A stretch of 64,000 bases of DNA from NCBI RefSeq assembly GCF_964355755.1, contig NC_092678.1:3732922-3796921 (forward strand), read 5' to 3'. Position numbers and translations under genes: made by a program. Under the pieces are notes generated by a model. The model ran no database searches. It was not told the origin of the DNA and saw nothing but the letters and a program-made list of their open reading frames with translations. Positions within the stretch are counted from its first letter, which is position 1, and each line of letters starts with the position of its first letter. Shown here piece after piece: positions 12,966 through 26,481 of this stretch. The stretch comes from Antedon mediterranea. Taxonomy: Eukaryota > Echinodermata > Crinoidea > Comatulida > Antedonidae.

Positions 12966-14883
12966 AAGAATAATTTGGTGTCAGCAGAACACTAGCAATT
13001 AAATTTTGCAAGTAATGCTATTTTAACTATTTTGAATAAATTCCAAGATAATTCTTCTATTGTACTAAATAAGATAGAACTGTATTCAAATTAGTAAATA
13101 CAAATTTGATCGAGCTTTCAGCAAATCAATTAAAATCATAAATAACGACCTTCATTTCAAAAGAGATTTTAATTCTGTTCAATCAACAACAGTTAAACCT
13201 TGACCAGAAAACATTGTTAGACATTATGTTTAGTGAGAAATAATTAGCCATTATCATTATCTTTAAAATAACTGAAAGATTTATAAAGGTGGGCAGCGAG
13301 GTGTTAAATAAGATTATCCACTTTTAAATACCAAATATTTCTTCTATTTTATATGATAACAAGTTGTAAAAACAATACGTAAGATAGCAATGGACCATAC
13401 AGTACGAAGTTGGTTGTAAATCAAGTTACTTTAATGGCTATTAAGTTATAATTGTTTTTAATTTGATTGACAGTGTTATAATGCAGTACTGCCTCATATA
13501 TAAAATCTGTTAAAGGTTTTAAAAAACAATACTTTAATATCAAGTATAATATTGCAAAGTTTTCGGCATGAAATAGAAGACATATTACTCACATCGGTTG
13601 TCAAATAAAAATTGCAATACTTATTGACATATTGCCAGATGGAATAGAAACAGTCTGAAGAAAATGATTATGTTTGGAAAAGTTGAAGAGAGAAGAAAGA
13701 TGGATAAAGGGAACATGTGATGTATCAAAACTCGAAATAAGCAGTTGCTACAATAAAGCCTAAGATCAGCATGTATGGAGAGTTTCACAGAATGGTCAAG
13801 AGTACTCGGATGGAAGAACGACGAAAGATAGTATGGCAAGCATAAAGTTAGTCACCCAGAAATACTGAAATTGCTAACAGTCAGACTTGTATGTAGACGA
13901 GAAAAAGTTTGCTTGGTCTAGACAATAGAAATGCAGCCCATATGAAATGTTGATGATTGAGAGTGTTCACACCTGTGTGCAATTCAGCAATGCGTCATCT
14001 TAAAATCTTTTACCAAAACTACTGTCTTAGTTTATAAAGAACTACAGGAGAAGATCCAGAAACCCAATAAATGAGGACAGGGGATGGCAGAAGGTGGAGG
14101 GCTGACAAAAATACACAATTCAAATATAATTTCAAGGAGTTTGTTTCTTAAATCTGTCCATGAAAACTGAAATTATTACAAAATACAGAGAAAGTGTTTT
14201 TGGAAATGGAGAACAAAGTTCTAAAGTTAATGAAGCATACACAAATTCAGATCCGGATTAAAAAAATATTTCAATCAAATTCAGATAATATCTGCTTGCC
14301 GATACCGCAAAGAAAGTTCATACTTCTGATCGCAAGCCGAATATATTTATCCTAAATCCTTTTAATACGCAATTTAAATCTGTCTTTGTTGTTTGTTTCA
14401 AGAAGAAAGTTGAAAGTTTAAACACATACTCAAATTGCAAAAAGTAACTAAGTACACTACAAAAAATGTGCCGCCTATTCTTATCTTTTCTATACAGCGA
14501 TAAAATCTGGCTGCTTTCTGAACAACTTTAACGGGTCTCTGTAGACAAAAGATGGCGACAAATTCCTGTGGGTTTCGTTTAAGATTACATTTTTTATGTC
14601 TTCACATCAGATAACATTTTCGTCAGTAAGATGTAAATTGTAGGGTAGATGTCGTCCAGTTTTATTTAATTTATAACAAAATATATTTATGTCTTGTGGG
14701 GAGACATGTTGCATGGCAACATTTAATGAATGCAAACCCAACTTTTCGTTCTACAGTACTTTCCTTATTATACACAGTTTACTACTATTTTTTTCATACA
14801 CATCCAACGACGACACAAACTTGGCAATTACAGGATGGATCAACTGTTTTATAATTTACCATGCTTATAAAGTATCATTTAAG
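12966..14883. other. Intergenic DNA, no gene seen
   Basis: AT-rich non-coding sequence. I see no TIMP-like exon, RNA gene or clear repeat. Confidence 0.4.
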
Positions 14884-14992
14884 GCTTAGGGAATGGAGAT
14901 GAAAGAGATGTGAGTTACAACACTGGCACTAGGTCAGGATTGAACCCTGCACCTTGGGATTGGAAGACAATCATGTTAACCACCAAGCTTTC
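14884..14992 (-). mobile_element. tRNA-derived SINE, head with A and B boxes
   Basis: On the minus strand, TGGTGGTTAACATG (A-box-like, 14972-14985) is followed about 30 bases later by GGTTCAATCC (B box, 14937-14946), the spacing of a tRNA-type RNA polymerase III promoter. It cannot be drawn as a functional tRNA cloverleaf. The downstream CTCACATCTCTTTCATCTCC segment weakly resembles the body of the SINE copies near 34.6 and 58.1 kb, so it may be the same family. Confidence 0.65.
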
Positions 14993-17900
14993 ATTAAAAA
15001 GTTTTCCTTATACTTATATTCCGAAATCCACTTCCACAATTTGTCGCATGTTCTGAATAAATCTTTACTACAAACAAAACTAACACCAAGAATCAACTAA
15101 TCTTCTATGTTGACACCTATTTCAAAGCATTCTTACCCAAACATACCAAGTTCTAACAAAAATTATAGCTCACAGGCATAACTCTTGATTGACTGTTGAA
15201 AGCTAGCTAGCGACTTTTACACTACTCAATTAGACTTTCATAAAAGAGCAATTTCATAGATGCCTTCAGGTGTGCAAGCCCTCAAAGAGTATTTCAGCAC
15301 CTTTTATTCTAGTGTATACTTATACAGAGGTGAAGATTACCTCAGGAACCTGCTAAACCTGGTCCTAGGGCTAGGATTTCTACTTTATTTACACCCTTCG
15401 CACGATATCAAGTACAGCAGCGGATAACTAATATAAAAGTAGGTGTAGAGGAGAGAAGGCTGTACTGATAACATTTTTCTAAGGTGAATATACATGAATC
15501 AAGATTAACTGCTCACCAACACACATGTTTTGGACATAGTATAAAGGGGTACCTAGTAGTCCCCTCTGAATATCCCACTGCTGCAGTAGCCAAAAGAAAA
15601 TTATGTGTCCACCTGTTTTAATAAGATAAAAAGAATCTAAATGTTTGCCAGAATTAACTTCAAAAAGTAGAAAGGTTTCAGACTTCTTAACAATATAAAT
15701 TTGGACCAAAGCCAAGTTAACAATAATTTACAAACAATAGAAATTATCGTAAATGCAAGGTAATAATACACCTGTCGGAAAGAACACGACTCTTATTAAT
15801 AAAACAATGATTTTGCAGATTGTTTGCCAATGTCCAAATCAATGTTGTGAAAATTTAATTATAGAAAAACTTCATGGGTGCTAAATAGAGTCAATTGTAA
15901 ACACTTTATATTAAACTAGGTAAAAAGTTAAAAAGGACTATTTCACCAAACAAACTTTCATCCTGCGACTTCACAGAAAGGCAAAATATTTCAGATAATA
16001 TAAAAAAGATTTATAACCATTCGTCCATGGATGCTTGTGACCAAGTTTGGTTAAAATTGGTTAGATTCACAGAGAAGAAGCAAATCGTGCGACAGAGAAA
16101 GAAGAAACAAGAAGAATACAATATGATTTCTGGTATTCATGCTATGTATTTTACCTGTCAACGTGTTGTAGGCATACACTCACAGAACAATTGAGGGGGT
16201 AGTTTACATTATGAATATATTTATCCAACGGTCCTAATTCCTAATGAAAAACTCTAAGGAGTTGGATATATTTAGACATCTAAATATAAAGTATAATGAA
16301 AGATCTCATTAAAATAGAAACCACAGACAAAGATAGAAAGATGAAAGTAGGATGGAATTGTGATCACTAAGGAATAATACTGGTTCTGACCTTGTGATTC
16401 ATATGACTCAGCAATAAATGAAACAGGAGAAGAAGAGGGGAAAGAAGATTGATACCTAAATTGAAAAAAAATAGGCTAGTTTTCTCCAAAAAAAATTAGT
16501 AAATACCGTAATATTTTCACAGTAAACACAAATGTAGAAAGATTAAACTTTCAAAAGAATCCCAGATTAATCCACTGTTCCTAACTGTTCTACTTATTTC
16601 AGTCGGACAATTGCAAATATGTAGAAAGAACTTACATTCTAAAAAACTTCAAGCAATAACAATAAAAATCGCTACCTTGGAGGTAAGTTTCATGTAAACT
16701 AAACAATATATTTTCTAAATTTATCAATTAAAAACAGAAAAATGTTTCGTTTTGATAAAGATGTGACATGTACTTTCTGCTACATTCGCTGCAGGGGAGG
16801 TACTATGTTTGTAAACTTTTAAGTTGGAGGTAACTAAAACATCATTATTACATAACAATACTATTAATAACCATGAACAATTGTATGCAAATTAGAAATA
16901 ATATTGTGATATGAAACATTAAATGCATGCATACAATTGTACCAATTTGAATAAACAAAATTGGGTTAATAAAGCATCTGAAAGACCTACAAGTAGTATA
17001 AATATTGATTAAATGTTCTGGCAAAGTCATGTAGATGCTTTAGCAGCACTCTCTTAATATGAGTTTGATAGTGTAGACAGAGCTTTACATATCCACAACA
17101 GGGGCTGTGTGAATACTAAAGATGTTTCCAATCATAGTTTGACACCTATTTATTTAACAGTCAGGATTGATACTAGACAAAAACATGGCTAGATAATATA
17201 GAAGAACTCTGAATACCATCATAGATGTCTGACAGCAGTTTAATAATAGATAGACTAACCAAGTATTGATAAAAAACAAGTAATGTATTTTTTAATTAAA
17301 GGAAATTATCACTAAAACAACAAGAAAACAAAAACAAGATTCTAGGACGCTGACCTCAAAATAAGTCTTGAATTTGTCACTACCGTCGTTGATTAATGAC
17401 AGTAATTATCTTACTTATACAAACTATTTACATTGATATTGACTTGACTTATTTGTTGGTGTTACTTATGGTGGATTATTCTTACTTTGACAAGATGTAA
17501 ACTGAATAACGCTAACCAAAATCCCAATTTTTTATGCAATTAAAAGCTAATAAAAAAAATCAATATTTATGTTTTAAAAAAAAAAGCCTGTGGCTAAAAC
17601 ATGAATGGAAAAGCTGCAGTGATTTGGGAGAAAGCTCAAACACAACATACTTGGGATTTTATAACTCTGGAATTCATAATGAAGTCTATCATTTATTATA
17701 ATTATGTTGGTATATTTGTTGTTTTTATAACTACAGTCGGTAGAAGTTAACCAGACAATCAGGAAACGTTAATACCTTTTGTAAAAGAAAACAATTTAGA
17801 AGCACAGATAGTATTTAATTAAATCAGACAAATTTCCTGCCAACCTCCTTTACAGCTGTTTGTGTGTAGATGTCTACTCCACTGATGAGCCTGTCGACAA

Positions 17901-18420
17901 TCTTGCAGATCACTTGGTAAAAGCAAGAAAGACAAACCTACCTTATGCTGAATCTGATAGTTCTAGTCTGCTGATCTTCATATGGTATAACTTTTGTAGA
18001 AGGTATCTATATAAAAAAACTCTCCCAGAACCGGACACCGTTGTGCTTGCTAAAAAGGTTTTCGAGAAAGCCTTCTTGGCCTGGTTTTGGGAGAGGCAAT
18101 AAAATCGGAATCAGAAGACAGGCATACAAATGCTTACCTGAAAGATATAAAGAGAAAAAAACCATAAGCAAAAATTGAATAAAAGTAAAGAACTATATTC
18201 ATGAATAAATTATTATTAAGATTATCCATACATGCTGATCCCTCCAATTAAGAACCAACTGAAGGACCAGATATTATATTTTTCAGCAGTTAGCAGGGAA
18301 ACAATTTTAATGTTCATTTATGTCATTATAGTGCATAGTATAATGAGATCTTTTCATTTTTTCATTTACACCAACATGTAAAATATACACATTTAAGAAG
18401 TTTTCAGAATTGTATTACCA
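14993..18420. other. Intergenic DNA with an unassigned short ORF
   Basis: No recognisable gene. A solitary copy of the terminal repeat of the 30.0-kb MITE (GTTTGATAGTGTAGACAGAG) lies at 17063-17082. An 80-codon open frame at 17860-18102 has more balanced composition than its surroundings and follows a TTTACAG that looks like a splice acceptor. I recognise no domain in it and cannot say whether it is an exon, a repeat fragment or chance. Confidence 0.35.
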
Positions 18421-18421
18421 T

Positions 18422-18504
18422 ACTGCCCTCTATAAATCCAAATTAAATACTCTTATCTGATTGGCCACAAGTTTCACATATTTAAAAAGGTAATAGAGGG
18501 CGAC
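18422..18504. mobile_element. Small TIR element (CCCTCTAT family)
   Basis: CTGCCCTCTATAA at the left and TAATAGAGGGCG at the right form terminal inverted repeats around about 60 bp of non-coding DNA. Related inverted CCCTCT ends recur at 19269-19310 and 42172-42215, which supports a small MITE family. Confidence 0.55.
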
Positions 18505-19268
18505 AAAGACACTATAACTAAACATAAATGCAGCTTTGAGTGATTGCCAAAAAGTACTTGAAAATCTTGGACCACAAAAAGCTTTATCATGCTAAATGTC
18601 TATAATTAAATGTGCAAATAAACCATTTAATTAATTTAACTTCTAAAACGGAAGTTAAGATAAATTCTAGACCCACTCCGCATGAGGTGATTTCTGCATT
18701 AGCATATCTCCTCTTGACAAACATGATTTTTGGAATACTTTGCCAATTTGTATTAATAATGTCTTTACTCTCTCTTTTCATATAAACTCAAAAACTAAGT
18801 TCTCCTTCATATCGATGAAATCCAAATAATTGTAAATTGGTGAATTAAATTTAGGTATCAATCAAGTTCTATTATCTATCAAAAAAATGTTACTACCTGT
18901 AGACATTTTAGGATGAATTTAGAAGTTTACCATAGAGCAATTGCTCCATGGATTTACACACATTTTAAAAATCCAACACTACAAAGTGATGTTTCCTTTT
19001 TACCCTTAATTTTAAAACTTGGTGGATCAATTTGTGAAAATAACCAATCATGTAAGTAAGTGGTTAACCACAAAAATGAAGCAACAAGTATAATTTAATA
19101 GCCTACATGCAAAACAAGACTTCAAACACACTTTCTCTTCTGTGCAATTTATTCTAATCATAGTAAATAAATTAGTCAGATTTTGCAATAAGAAATCAAG
19201 GCTACATTGTACATTCTTAACTTCTTCCAAGATGATCATTATATTGGGTTTAATATGAACATTCAATA

Positions 19269-19310
19269 CTGCCCTCTGTACATATATACTTTGACAATTC
19301 TAGAGGGCAG
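19269..19310. mobile_element. Miniature TIR element (CCCTCTAT family)
   Basis: Perfect CTGCCCTCT / AGAGGGCAG ends flank only 24 bp. It is probably an internally deleted relative of the element at 18422. A single matching end (ACTGCCCTC) occurs again near 19389. Confidence 0.5.
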
Positions 19311-19479
19311 CATATGAGTATGATAAAGTACAACTCAGCAATGATTGGTTCAAAGTTGTAATGTTTAATAATAAGCTTACTCACAAATACTGCCCTCAAT
19401 ATAATAACACAGTTTCATGATGAAATGGACGATGGCCCAAACACTTATTCTTTAGCCATATTAACGTTTTTATTTAAAA

Positions 19480-19600
19480 ATTCCTTGACTGTTTTCTGCA
19501 TGTACGTATATTGTTATTATCTCTGCAGTGTATATAAGAGGAATTTCTAATGTATTTTTATATTGGACCAAATAAAGAATGAAATGAAATGAAATTAAGT
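19480..19600 (+). mobile_element. Possible retroelement 3' end with GAAAT tail
   Basis: AATAAAGAATGAAATGAAAT ends a short segment, the form of the simple-repeat tail left by some non-LTR retrotransposons. The body is not recognisable. Confidence 0.3.
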
Positions 19601-20669
19601 TCACAATAACCAGGCCAACAAATAAGCGCTCTTCAAATTTATCTCCAATGGGACAAAAATGGATGCCAACAAACTTAATATTATTTTTAAATTCTCTTAA
19701 AATCGAACAAGTTAATGAGGCTCTGTAGGCTTAACAATAAATAAATATTACCAACAAATTCCAGAGAGGTAAACAACAATGTTTTTAATCTGGAGTTCAT
19801 GTAATGCGGTCAAATTGTGCTGTAACATTCTTACAAAAGTGAATACGTACTTACTGTTATGATTTGTAGAAAGGGTGCATAGTGAGATTACATAACAGAC
19901 GAGTTAAAGACCCTATTATGGTCTTATTGCATCAAGGAACTTTCCATACTGTTAAGTAAACTTTGTAAAAAATATTTTGTAAGAGCTGACTCAAAGAACA
20001 GACTGCTCATATATGACAAGTTTATTAGTTAATGTAACAAAATTGAATTTTATTTCACAGACAAGGTTAATAGTAATTGTCTAATTCCTTTTATTTCAAA
20101 CAAACAAGTCAAGATTTTTTCGTGGGTTACCAAGATCAAAGAAAGTACCCGATGAAACAAACCAATATATAAAAAAATCCTTCAAAGATTAAAAGATCGG
20201 AATCTATCAAGACTAACGTACAATTTGCCTCACCAAGTGGAGGCCGGCCACGTCACAGATCATGCAGACAACGCATGTTGCTATCAAAACCACAACTTGC
20301 ATTAAACATGAACCCACTCTTAAACCATTTGATTACCTTGAAGACCGCCTACGGATGCAGTATTCAAATTAGAAGGAAATATCACTCTTAAAACAACAAA
20401 AATTATCATAAAGCTTTTGAAATTGGTTGAACCCAAAGCACATGGTCTGAAAGCAAATAACTCTACCGAAAATTTCTTGTCAGCAGAAATCGACAAAATT
20501 TAAAATAATCGGTTAAAAGGAAATTTTAAAATAACTGAAATTTTAACCAAATCAAATTCTAGTTATCAATAGTCCATATGCGGATCTAGATTGAGGTGTG
20601 AGATGGGTTGATCCTAGGTAGGGGAAAGGAAGCCCTAAATGTAAAACATACCCGCCTCTATTAGATCAT

Positions 20670-20815
20670 GTTCTTCTACTATCGCCTTTAAATCTGCCTT
20701 AAAAACTCATCTTTTTCTTTCAAATTGAGCTATCATACACCACGCCTTTGATCACTTACTGCTGGAATTAGCGCATTACAAATTCGTATTATTATTATTT
20801 ATTATTTTTATTAGG
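20670..20815 (+). mobile_element. LINE 3' end with ATT-repeat tail
   Basis: CCTTTAAATCTGCCTTAAAA resembles the conserved end of L2/CR1-type ORF2 (the S-F-K-x-x-L-K-T-H-L-F motif). It is followed by GCGCATTACAAATTCG and a run of ATT units, the usual 3' terminus of such elements. It is a heavily 5'-truncated copy. Confidence 0.5.
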
Positions 20816-23195
20816 AATAGGTTTGGATCTTATTTATCACTGAGCAAATTTTAACAAAAAGGCAAAATAAGCCATCATAATCAAAATGGTCGAAGAAAGA
20901 AAAAAAAGAAAAAACAGTAGTGCCGAGGAATAATGGTGTAAGTTTAGAATAAAGTTAGCATCGTAGTCAAATTCTGAGAGTAGAAATCAAATAACATTAT
21001 CTTCAAACTTTCTTTGCATATTTACAATGTCATGAAAACCAACATGTATACTAAATCTGATTGATGATAATTGACTAAACATCATCATCACAGCAGTAAG
21101 GGCAGATCATTAATAGAGATCAGAACTGTATCCAACCTTCTTGAACCGGTTGCCACAACATGGGGGATGCTTGAATGTTATTATTCAGTTTGGAAAAAGA
21201 TCATGGTATTGGTAAAAGGTTTGTGAAAACTTCCAAATTCAAACCCTAGATCTGTAGAAGAAACAGAAGGGTGCAAAATGTTACTGTTCAAAATTCTAAC
21301 CATAATTCAATTCTCGAAAAATTAAACTCGAAAAGAATGTATTCCAATAGCCCGAGAGATGAACTAAATACTCTTGAGACACAAGAGTAATCCTGAGATT
21401 TGGATAGCAACAGTAGCACATATATTTAACATTTTTACTTGCTACAGTAATGTGCCTCACAGCATGTAGGCAAGAACTAGTAGGAAATTGCGCAACGACA
21501 TTGTGGGTTTATCGCCAACCTTCATAACAGCTGAGCTGATATAAACACGTGCTGTCAATGTGTCTATGTGCGCAATCATTAATCTCTATGAAGATAAAAT
21601 CAGTATTCAGACAGTGTCAACCAACAAAATGGATATATGTCAATTTCTGTTAATATGGAATATCTACGAGAACCTTTCTTAATATCTGTTGGGGTAAAGA
21701 ATATGCAAAAAAAAAAGAGAAAACCCTGTTGTAAGTTGTCAGTGAATCTAGTGTATAGAGTACTATGACCTTTGAGGCAGACAAAAATATATCCTAATAC
21801 CAGAATGGGATATCCAGTATTTCCCAGTAATATAACATGAATGAGGAAATTGACAGGAATGAATATACTTGGGATTAACTAATATTGCAAAATATGTGGC
21901 ATATTTTTTTTCCGGACTCCATTAGTATTTGTGGTATCCTCAAATATTACCGATGTATCGCTTCCTACGCTATCTTGTTTACGAGTTCAACTTAAGGTCA
22001 CATTTCCTAAAAAAATCTTTAAAGTATATTGACTTTATTGGGTTATGATTTGGAACAGCAGTACACACAATGTGAAAAAAAAAAACAATTTTGGGAAAAA
22101 AACTACATTATTTACGAATCCTTTATTTAAAAAAAAAACTTAAGTATTTATTTAAGATATTAATAGCTATATCAATTAAACGATGTTAAAGTAGATGTTT
22201 TTCTGGACTGACCATAAAAATAAATAAAAAGTGATAAAGAATTGAGGGAAATGAAAGTATACCAATTTTTTATGAATAACTTATTACCCTTTTGATGAGA
22301 TATCTTTATTGCTTACTGTAGATCTCAAATCAAATGTTATAAGATTCGAAAAACTATGGCTGACACACAGGTCCTTTAACCAAACATCACATTCCTTATT
22401 TGAGAATAAAGAATGTTATAGAAATCAATAACCATGGTAACACTATATTTGTACCACTGATCTTATATTAGTATGTGGTCTCAAAGAAAACCTGTTAAAT
22501 AAATTAAAGAGAACTTTTTAAGCATGTTCTAAATATATCAATCATCCTTATGACTCATTTAGAATAGGTTACTAAAAATATTACCAATTTTATTCAACAT
22601 AGCGACTAGATTGACACAAATACTTAAGTATTTCCTAAATACAGATTAAACTGACCAAGAAGTAAGAATGACGAATAATTAAAATTGACAAATATTAGAT
22701 CAATTGTCCTATTCTATGTGAACCTTTTAATTTCTACTACTCAGCATAACATCAAAATCCGAAACTCAACATCATTTAATATTTTCTTAATTTGACTAAA
22801 AAAATATCTAATCCCTAAAATGTAATAAACTAAAAATGCGTCGTTAAATATGCTAGAGTATTATAAACAAGAACAAAAAACCTATAAAACAAACAAAATA
22901 ACGTACAGAACTAAAAAATGTCACAAAAAACAAAAACACAACTTTTAATATTAAAGCAAACAAAAAAAAAATTTTTATCAAAATGGTTTTTCCTATAAAC
23001 CTACAAGGCAAATGGTTAAACTGTTTAACCGCATTTTTTTTCAATTGTTATTGGATTAACTTCCCACCTCTAGGAGCGTACACATCTTGAATAATTATTA
23101 AAAATGACAAGGAATTGAGAAACAGTAGGGACAAATATGAAATTCAATGTTTCATGCTGTAGGTCTCCAACTGCGTAATTGTATTTTAGGCTTTG
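20816..23195. other. Intergenic DNA, no gene seen
   Basis: AT-rich with several poly(A) runs. No exon, RNA gene or clear repeat was found. Confidence 0.4.
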
Positions 23196-23722
23196 AAATT
23201 GAAATGGATATGAAATTTTGTAAAAATACTTTTACAAAGAAAAATGTCATTGTACAGTTGGGAAAAAAATAAAGAATAAATCAGTCATGAAAACAACAAG
23301 ATTTTCACATACAATTGAAATGGGGAATGATATGAAATTTTTTTGAATAACTTTGCAAAAATACTTTTACAAAGAAAAATGTCATTGTACAGTTGGGTAA
23401 AAAAATTAAGAATAAATCGTTCATGAAACCAATAAGATTTCCACATACAATTGAACTGGAGAATGATATGAAATTTTGTTGAATAACTTTGCAAAAATAC
23501 TTTTACAAAGAAAAATGTCATTGTACAGTTGGGTAAAAAAATTAAGAATAAATCGTTCATGAAAACAACAAGAATTTCAAATACAATTGAACTGGAGAAT
23601 GATATGAAATTTTGTTGAATAACTTTGCAAAAATACTTTTATAAAGAAAAATGTCATTGTACAGTTGGGAAAAAAATAAAGAATAAATCGTTCATGAAAA
23701 CAACAAGATTTTCACATACATT
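23196..23722. repeat. Tandem repeat, unit about 136 bp, nearly four copies
   Basis: A unit containing GAATGATATGAAATTT, AATACTTTTACAAAG, GTCATTGTACAGTTGGG and AATCGTTCATGAAA recurs with a period of 136 bp (the GAATGATATG word starts at 23325, 23461 and 23597). The leftmost copy is shorter through an internal deletion. The copies are highly similar, so the array is recent. The open frame on its minus strand follows from the repeat and is not taken as a gene. Confidence 0.9.
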
Positions 23723-26260
23723 TTCAAAACATTACAACATTAATGATACCAAAGGGAACTACGCGAATTAAAAACACATATGGTGTTAATCCAATTTAAC
23801 AATCAAACGAGAGTTATTTTACATACTTAGCGAAATCAATCCTGAATAATAAACTCTATTATAGGAACAGATTAAATGTAATTGTTTGTCTTACAAACTG
23901 CGGATGACTTTCACGATGCAGTGAGGCGTAACATCCATAGAAACGAAAGTTATTTTTACAAAATTAACTGAATTAGATTCTTAGAAAAATAAATTTGACA
24001 AGATGTTCATTTTTAAATTTCACATGAACAAGTAAGCTTCCTGTAAATGTAAAAACATTTTAAAAACTGGAGACTACGAAATGAGATGAAGCTTTCAGAC
24101 TGGAATGACTCATGCTAAGATAAACTATACTATAGACTAGAATGAATTATGATTTAATATTTCTATACAGGTTTTATGTCTTTTCTATGACTAATATTCA
24201 CAAAGCTTTGTATCTGGACATCTATAACGACCAGATAAAAAATACATCTAAACATCTTAAAAGATATTTTTTATCTTGCCAAACACTATGTGCGCTCTAT
24301 AAATCTTATTACTATCATTTACAATTATTTGTAACTCACAGATTGTTCGACAATGTTCATAGATAGTATCTAAACAGAGTTGGGGAACCTATTTGTATGA
24401 TAGATGGAAGGTAACTCACAGTAGTATTGTTTTTTCAGTAATTTGCTTTTGAAGTTATTCCTGAAAATAATAAAGTCAAGGATTGCAAAAATGCAACTGC
24501 AACTTTTCTTTCAATTTTTGCATGCATCATTGCAAATTATGTACTGGGATACAATGACTCTATTTTGAATTAACTTAATAGATACTGGAGACAACAATGT
24601 GCTCTTCTTTCCTGGGCGGCAAAATACAAGCTATAGATGACGCCTACACTAAAAAATCAAATTTCCACTTTCAATGACGAGAAATTAGCAAATTGTCTTG
24701 ACCTATAAGTCTGTAAAATCGGTGCCAGAAATGATAATTTAAGGGAAGAAAAAAGGGGAAAACTTTTTAACGAATAGGGGTATTATTAGTATCTGGTGCC
24801 AAACTTGATAACTGGGGGTAAAAACCAAAATAACTGAAAACACTTCCATGATATTCATCTTACATCATCTTAATCAAATCAATATCTTTAAATAAGAATT
24901 CCAACAAAATGAAAATGTTGGCGAGTTGTCTGTTTCAAATACTTATTCTTTTTGCAAAATGTTCATAACTTAATGTTTCAAGATTCATAATTTTTTAATG
25001 TAGTTACCATGTACTAAAAAAGTGTGAGTTAAAAACCATTAAAAAGGAAAACAAAAGCCAAATTGGTATTTTTTTTAAATGTAGCGAAACAATGAACAAC
25101 ATATAAATAATGTGACAGGTGAAACTTATTGATACTAATGAAAATGGTTTAAGCAGAAGTGGAACATTTCTAACTCCAAAACTGGCACCATGAGACCAAT
25201 GAAAATGATTACTTTGTATCAGAGGAATACTGAACTATAGCCTACATATTAAGTTAAGTTTAAAAGGTAATATATGCTTTATACCAACATAGGAACAAAT
25301 TCTTAAATCAATTGGTAAATTTATTATAAGGCACAATGCAGATTCCTTCACAACACACACAATTATGATGTATTTTTAAATAAGAATGGTTAGCAAGAGG
25401 TGGGTAAGATTGGCCATAAATGATGCAAAACACATAGATCCTAAAAGTGGCGATGATCAGCTCAACAACCAAAATATTAAAGCCTGCATGAGCCATAGAA
25501 AAAAAAACTATCTATGTTCATGAATCAATTTTTACTATTAGAGTATGAGTATGTCTTTTTATCTTTTGTAGCTTTAAACAAGCGACATTGAACTAATAAT
25601 TAGCATATAAACACAACATTTTAGTTGTTTGTTAAAATGATAACATATGTACTATGTGTGAGGTAAGGGACTCAAAATTATATAATATAATCGCACGCAG
25701 GTGATGAAGGTATAAGATTAATAAGTTGCTGTTATCAATTACCATTTAAAAGGTGTAACGTAACAGCTTTAATTTATCATAATACATATCTCACAAGAAC
25801 ACAATAAATAATGATTAATATTTAAGAGGTTTTGTTCCCAATTGTCACTAAAGTGTTAAAACATAATCGATTTTACAGGTTTATGATGTAAGAGGGAAAC
25901 AGTTGACCTCTTTGACCTCTTTCTGATTGCTCAGGCCAATTACCGTAGATGGTCAACTAATTAATGAAGGTTAATCCTACAATAAAGTACAACAAATCCA
26001 AAGTACAACAAATCCTAAGTACATTGCACTTGTCAATTGTCAAAACATTTCTCTTGGGGTTGGAAAGCAGGACTGTTTTCATAAACTTTATAAAATGTTG
26101 CTATAAATTCATGAAAAAATCTTTCTGGGAATGCTAACCGGAACATTAATATAACTGTTGTGTAATTTGCAATAAAAGTTTACTTCTTCCTGACCGAATA
26201 AAAAAAAAATTGAGCGAGTTGAGTGACCGAACAGTTAAAGTACGGAGAACCTTTCCCAAT
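23723..26260. other. Intergenic DNA, no gene seen
   Basis: AT-rich non-coding DNA; only chance-length ORFs. Confidence 0.4.
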
Positions 26261-26481
26261 GCAGTTCTGGAGACCTTACCCGGCAGTTCTGGAGACTTTA
26301 CACTGTAGTTCTGGAGACTTTACCCTGTAGTTCTGGAGACTTTACCCTGTAGTTCTGGAGACTTTACCCTGTTAGTTCTGGAGACTTTACCCTGTAGTTC
26401 TGGAGACTTTACCCTGTAGTTCTGGAGACTTTACCCTGTAGTTCTGGAGACTTTACCCTGTAGTTCTGGAGACTTTACTCC
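26261..26481. repeat. 22-bp minisatellite, ten copies
   Basis: The unit TAGTTCTGGAGACTTTACCC plus TG is repeated ten times head to tail. The first two and last copies carry substitutions and one copy has a single extra T. The internal copies are identical, so recent unequal exchange or slippage is likely. Confidence 0.95.

Noticed and set aside
23285-23560. 91-codon minus-strand ORF
   Set aside because: Its internal repetition only mirrors the 136-bp DNA tandem repeat.
26261-26481. CRISPR array suggested by regularly spaced repeats
   Set aside because: The 22-bp units are directly adjacent without unique spacers, and the host is a eukaryote.
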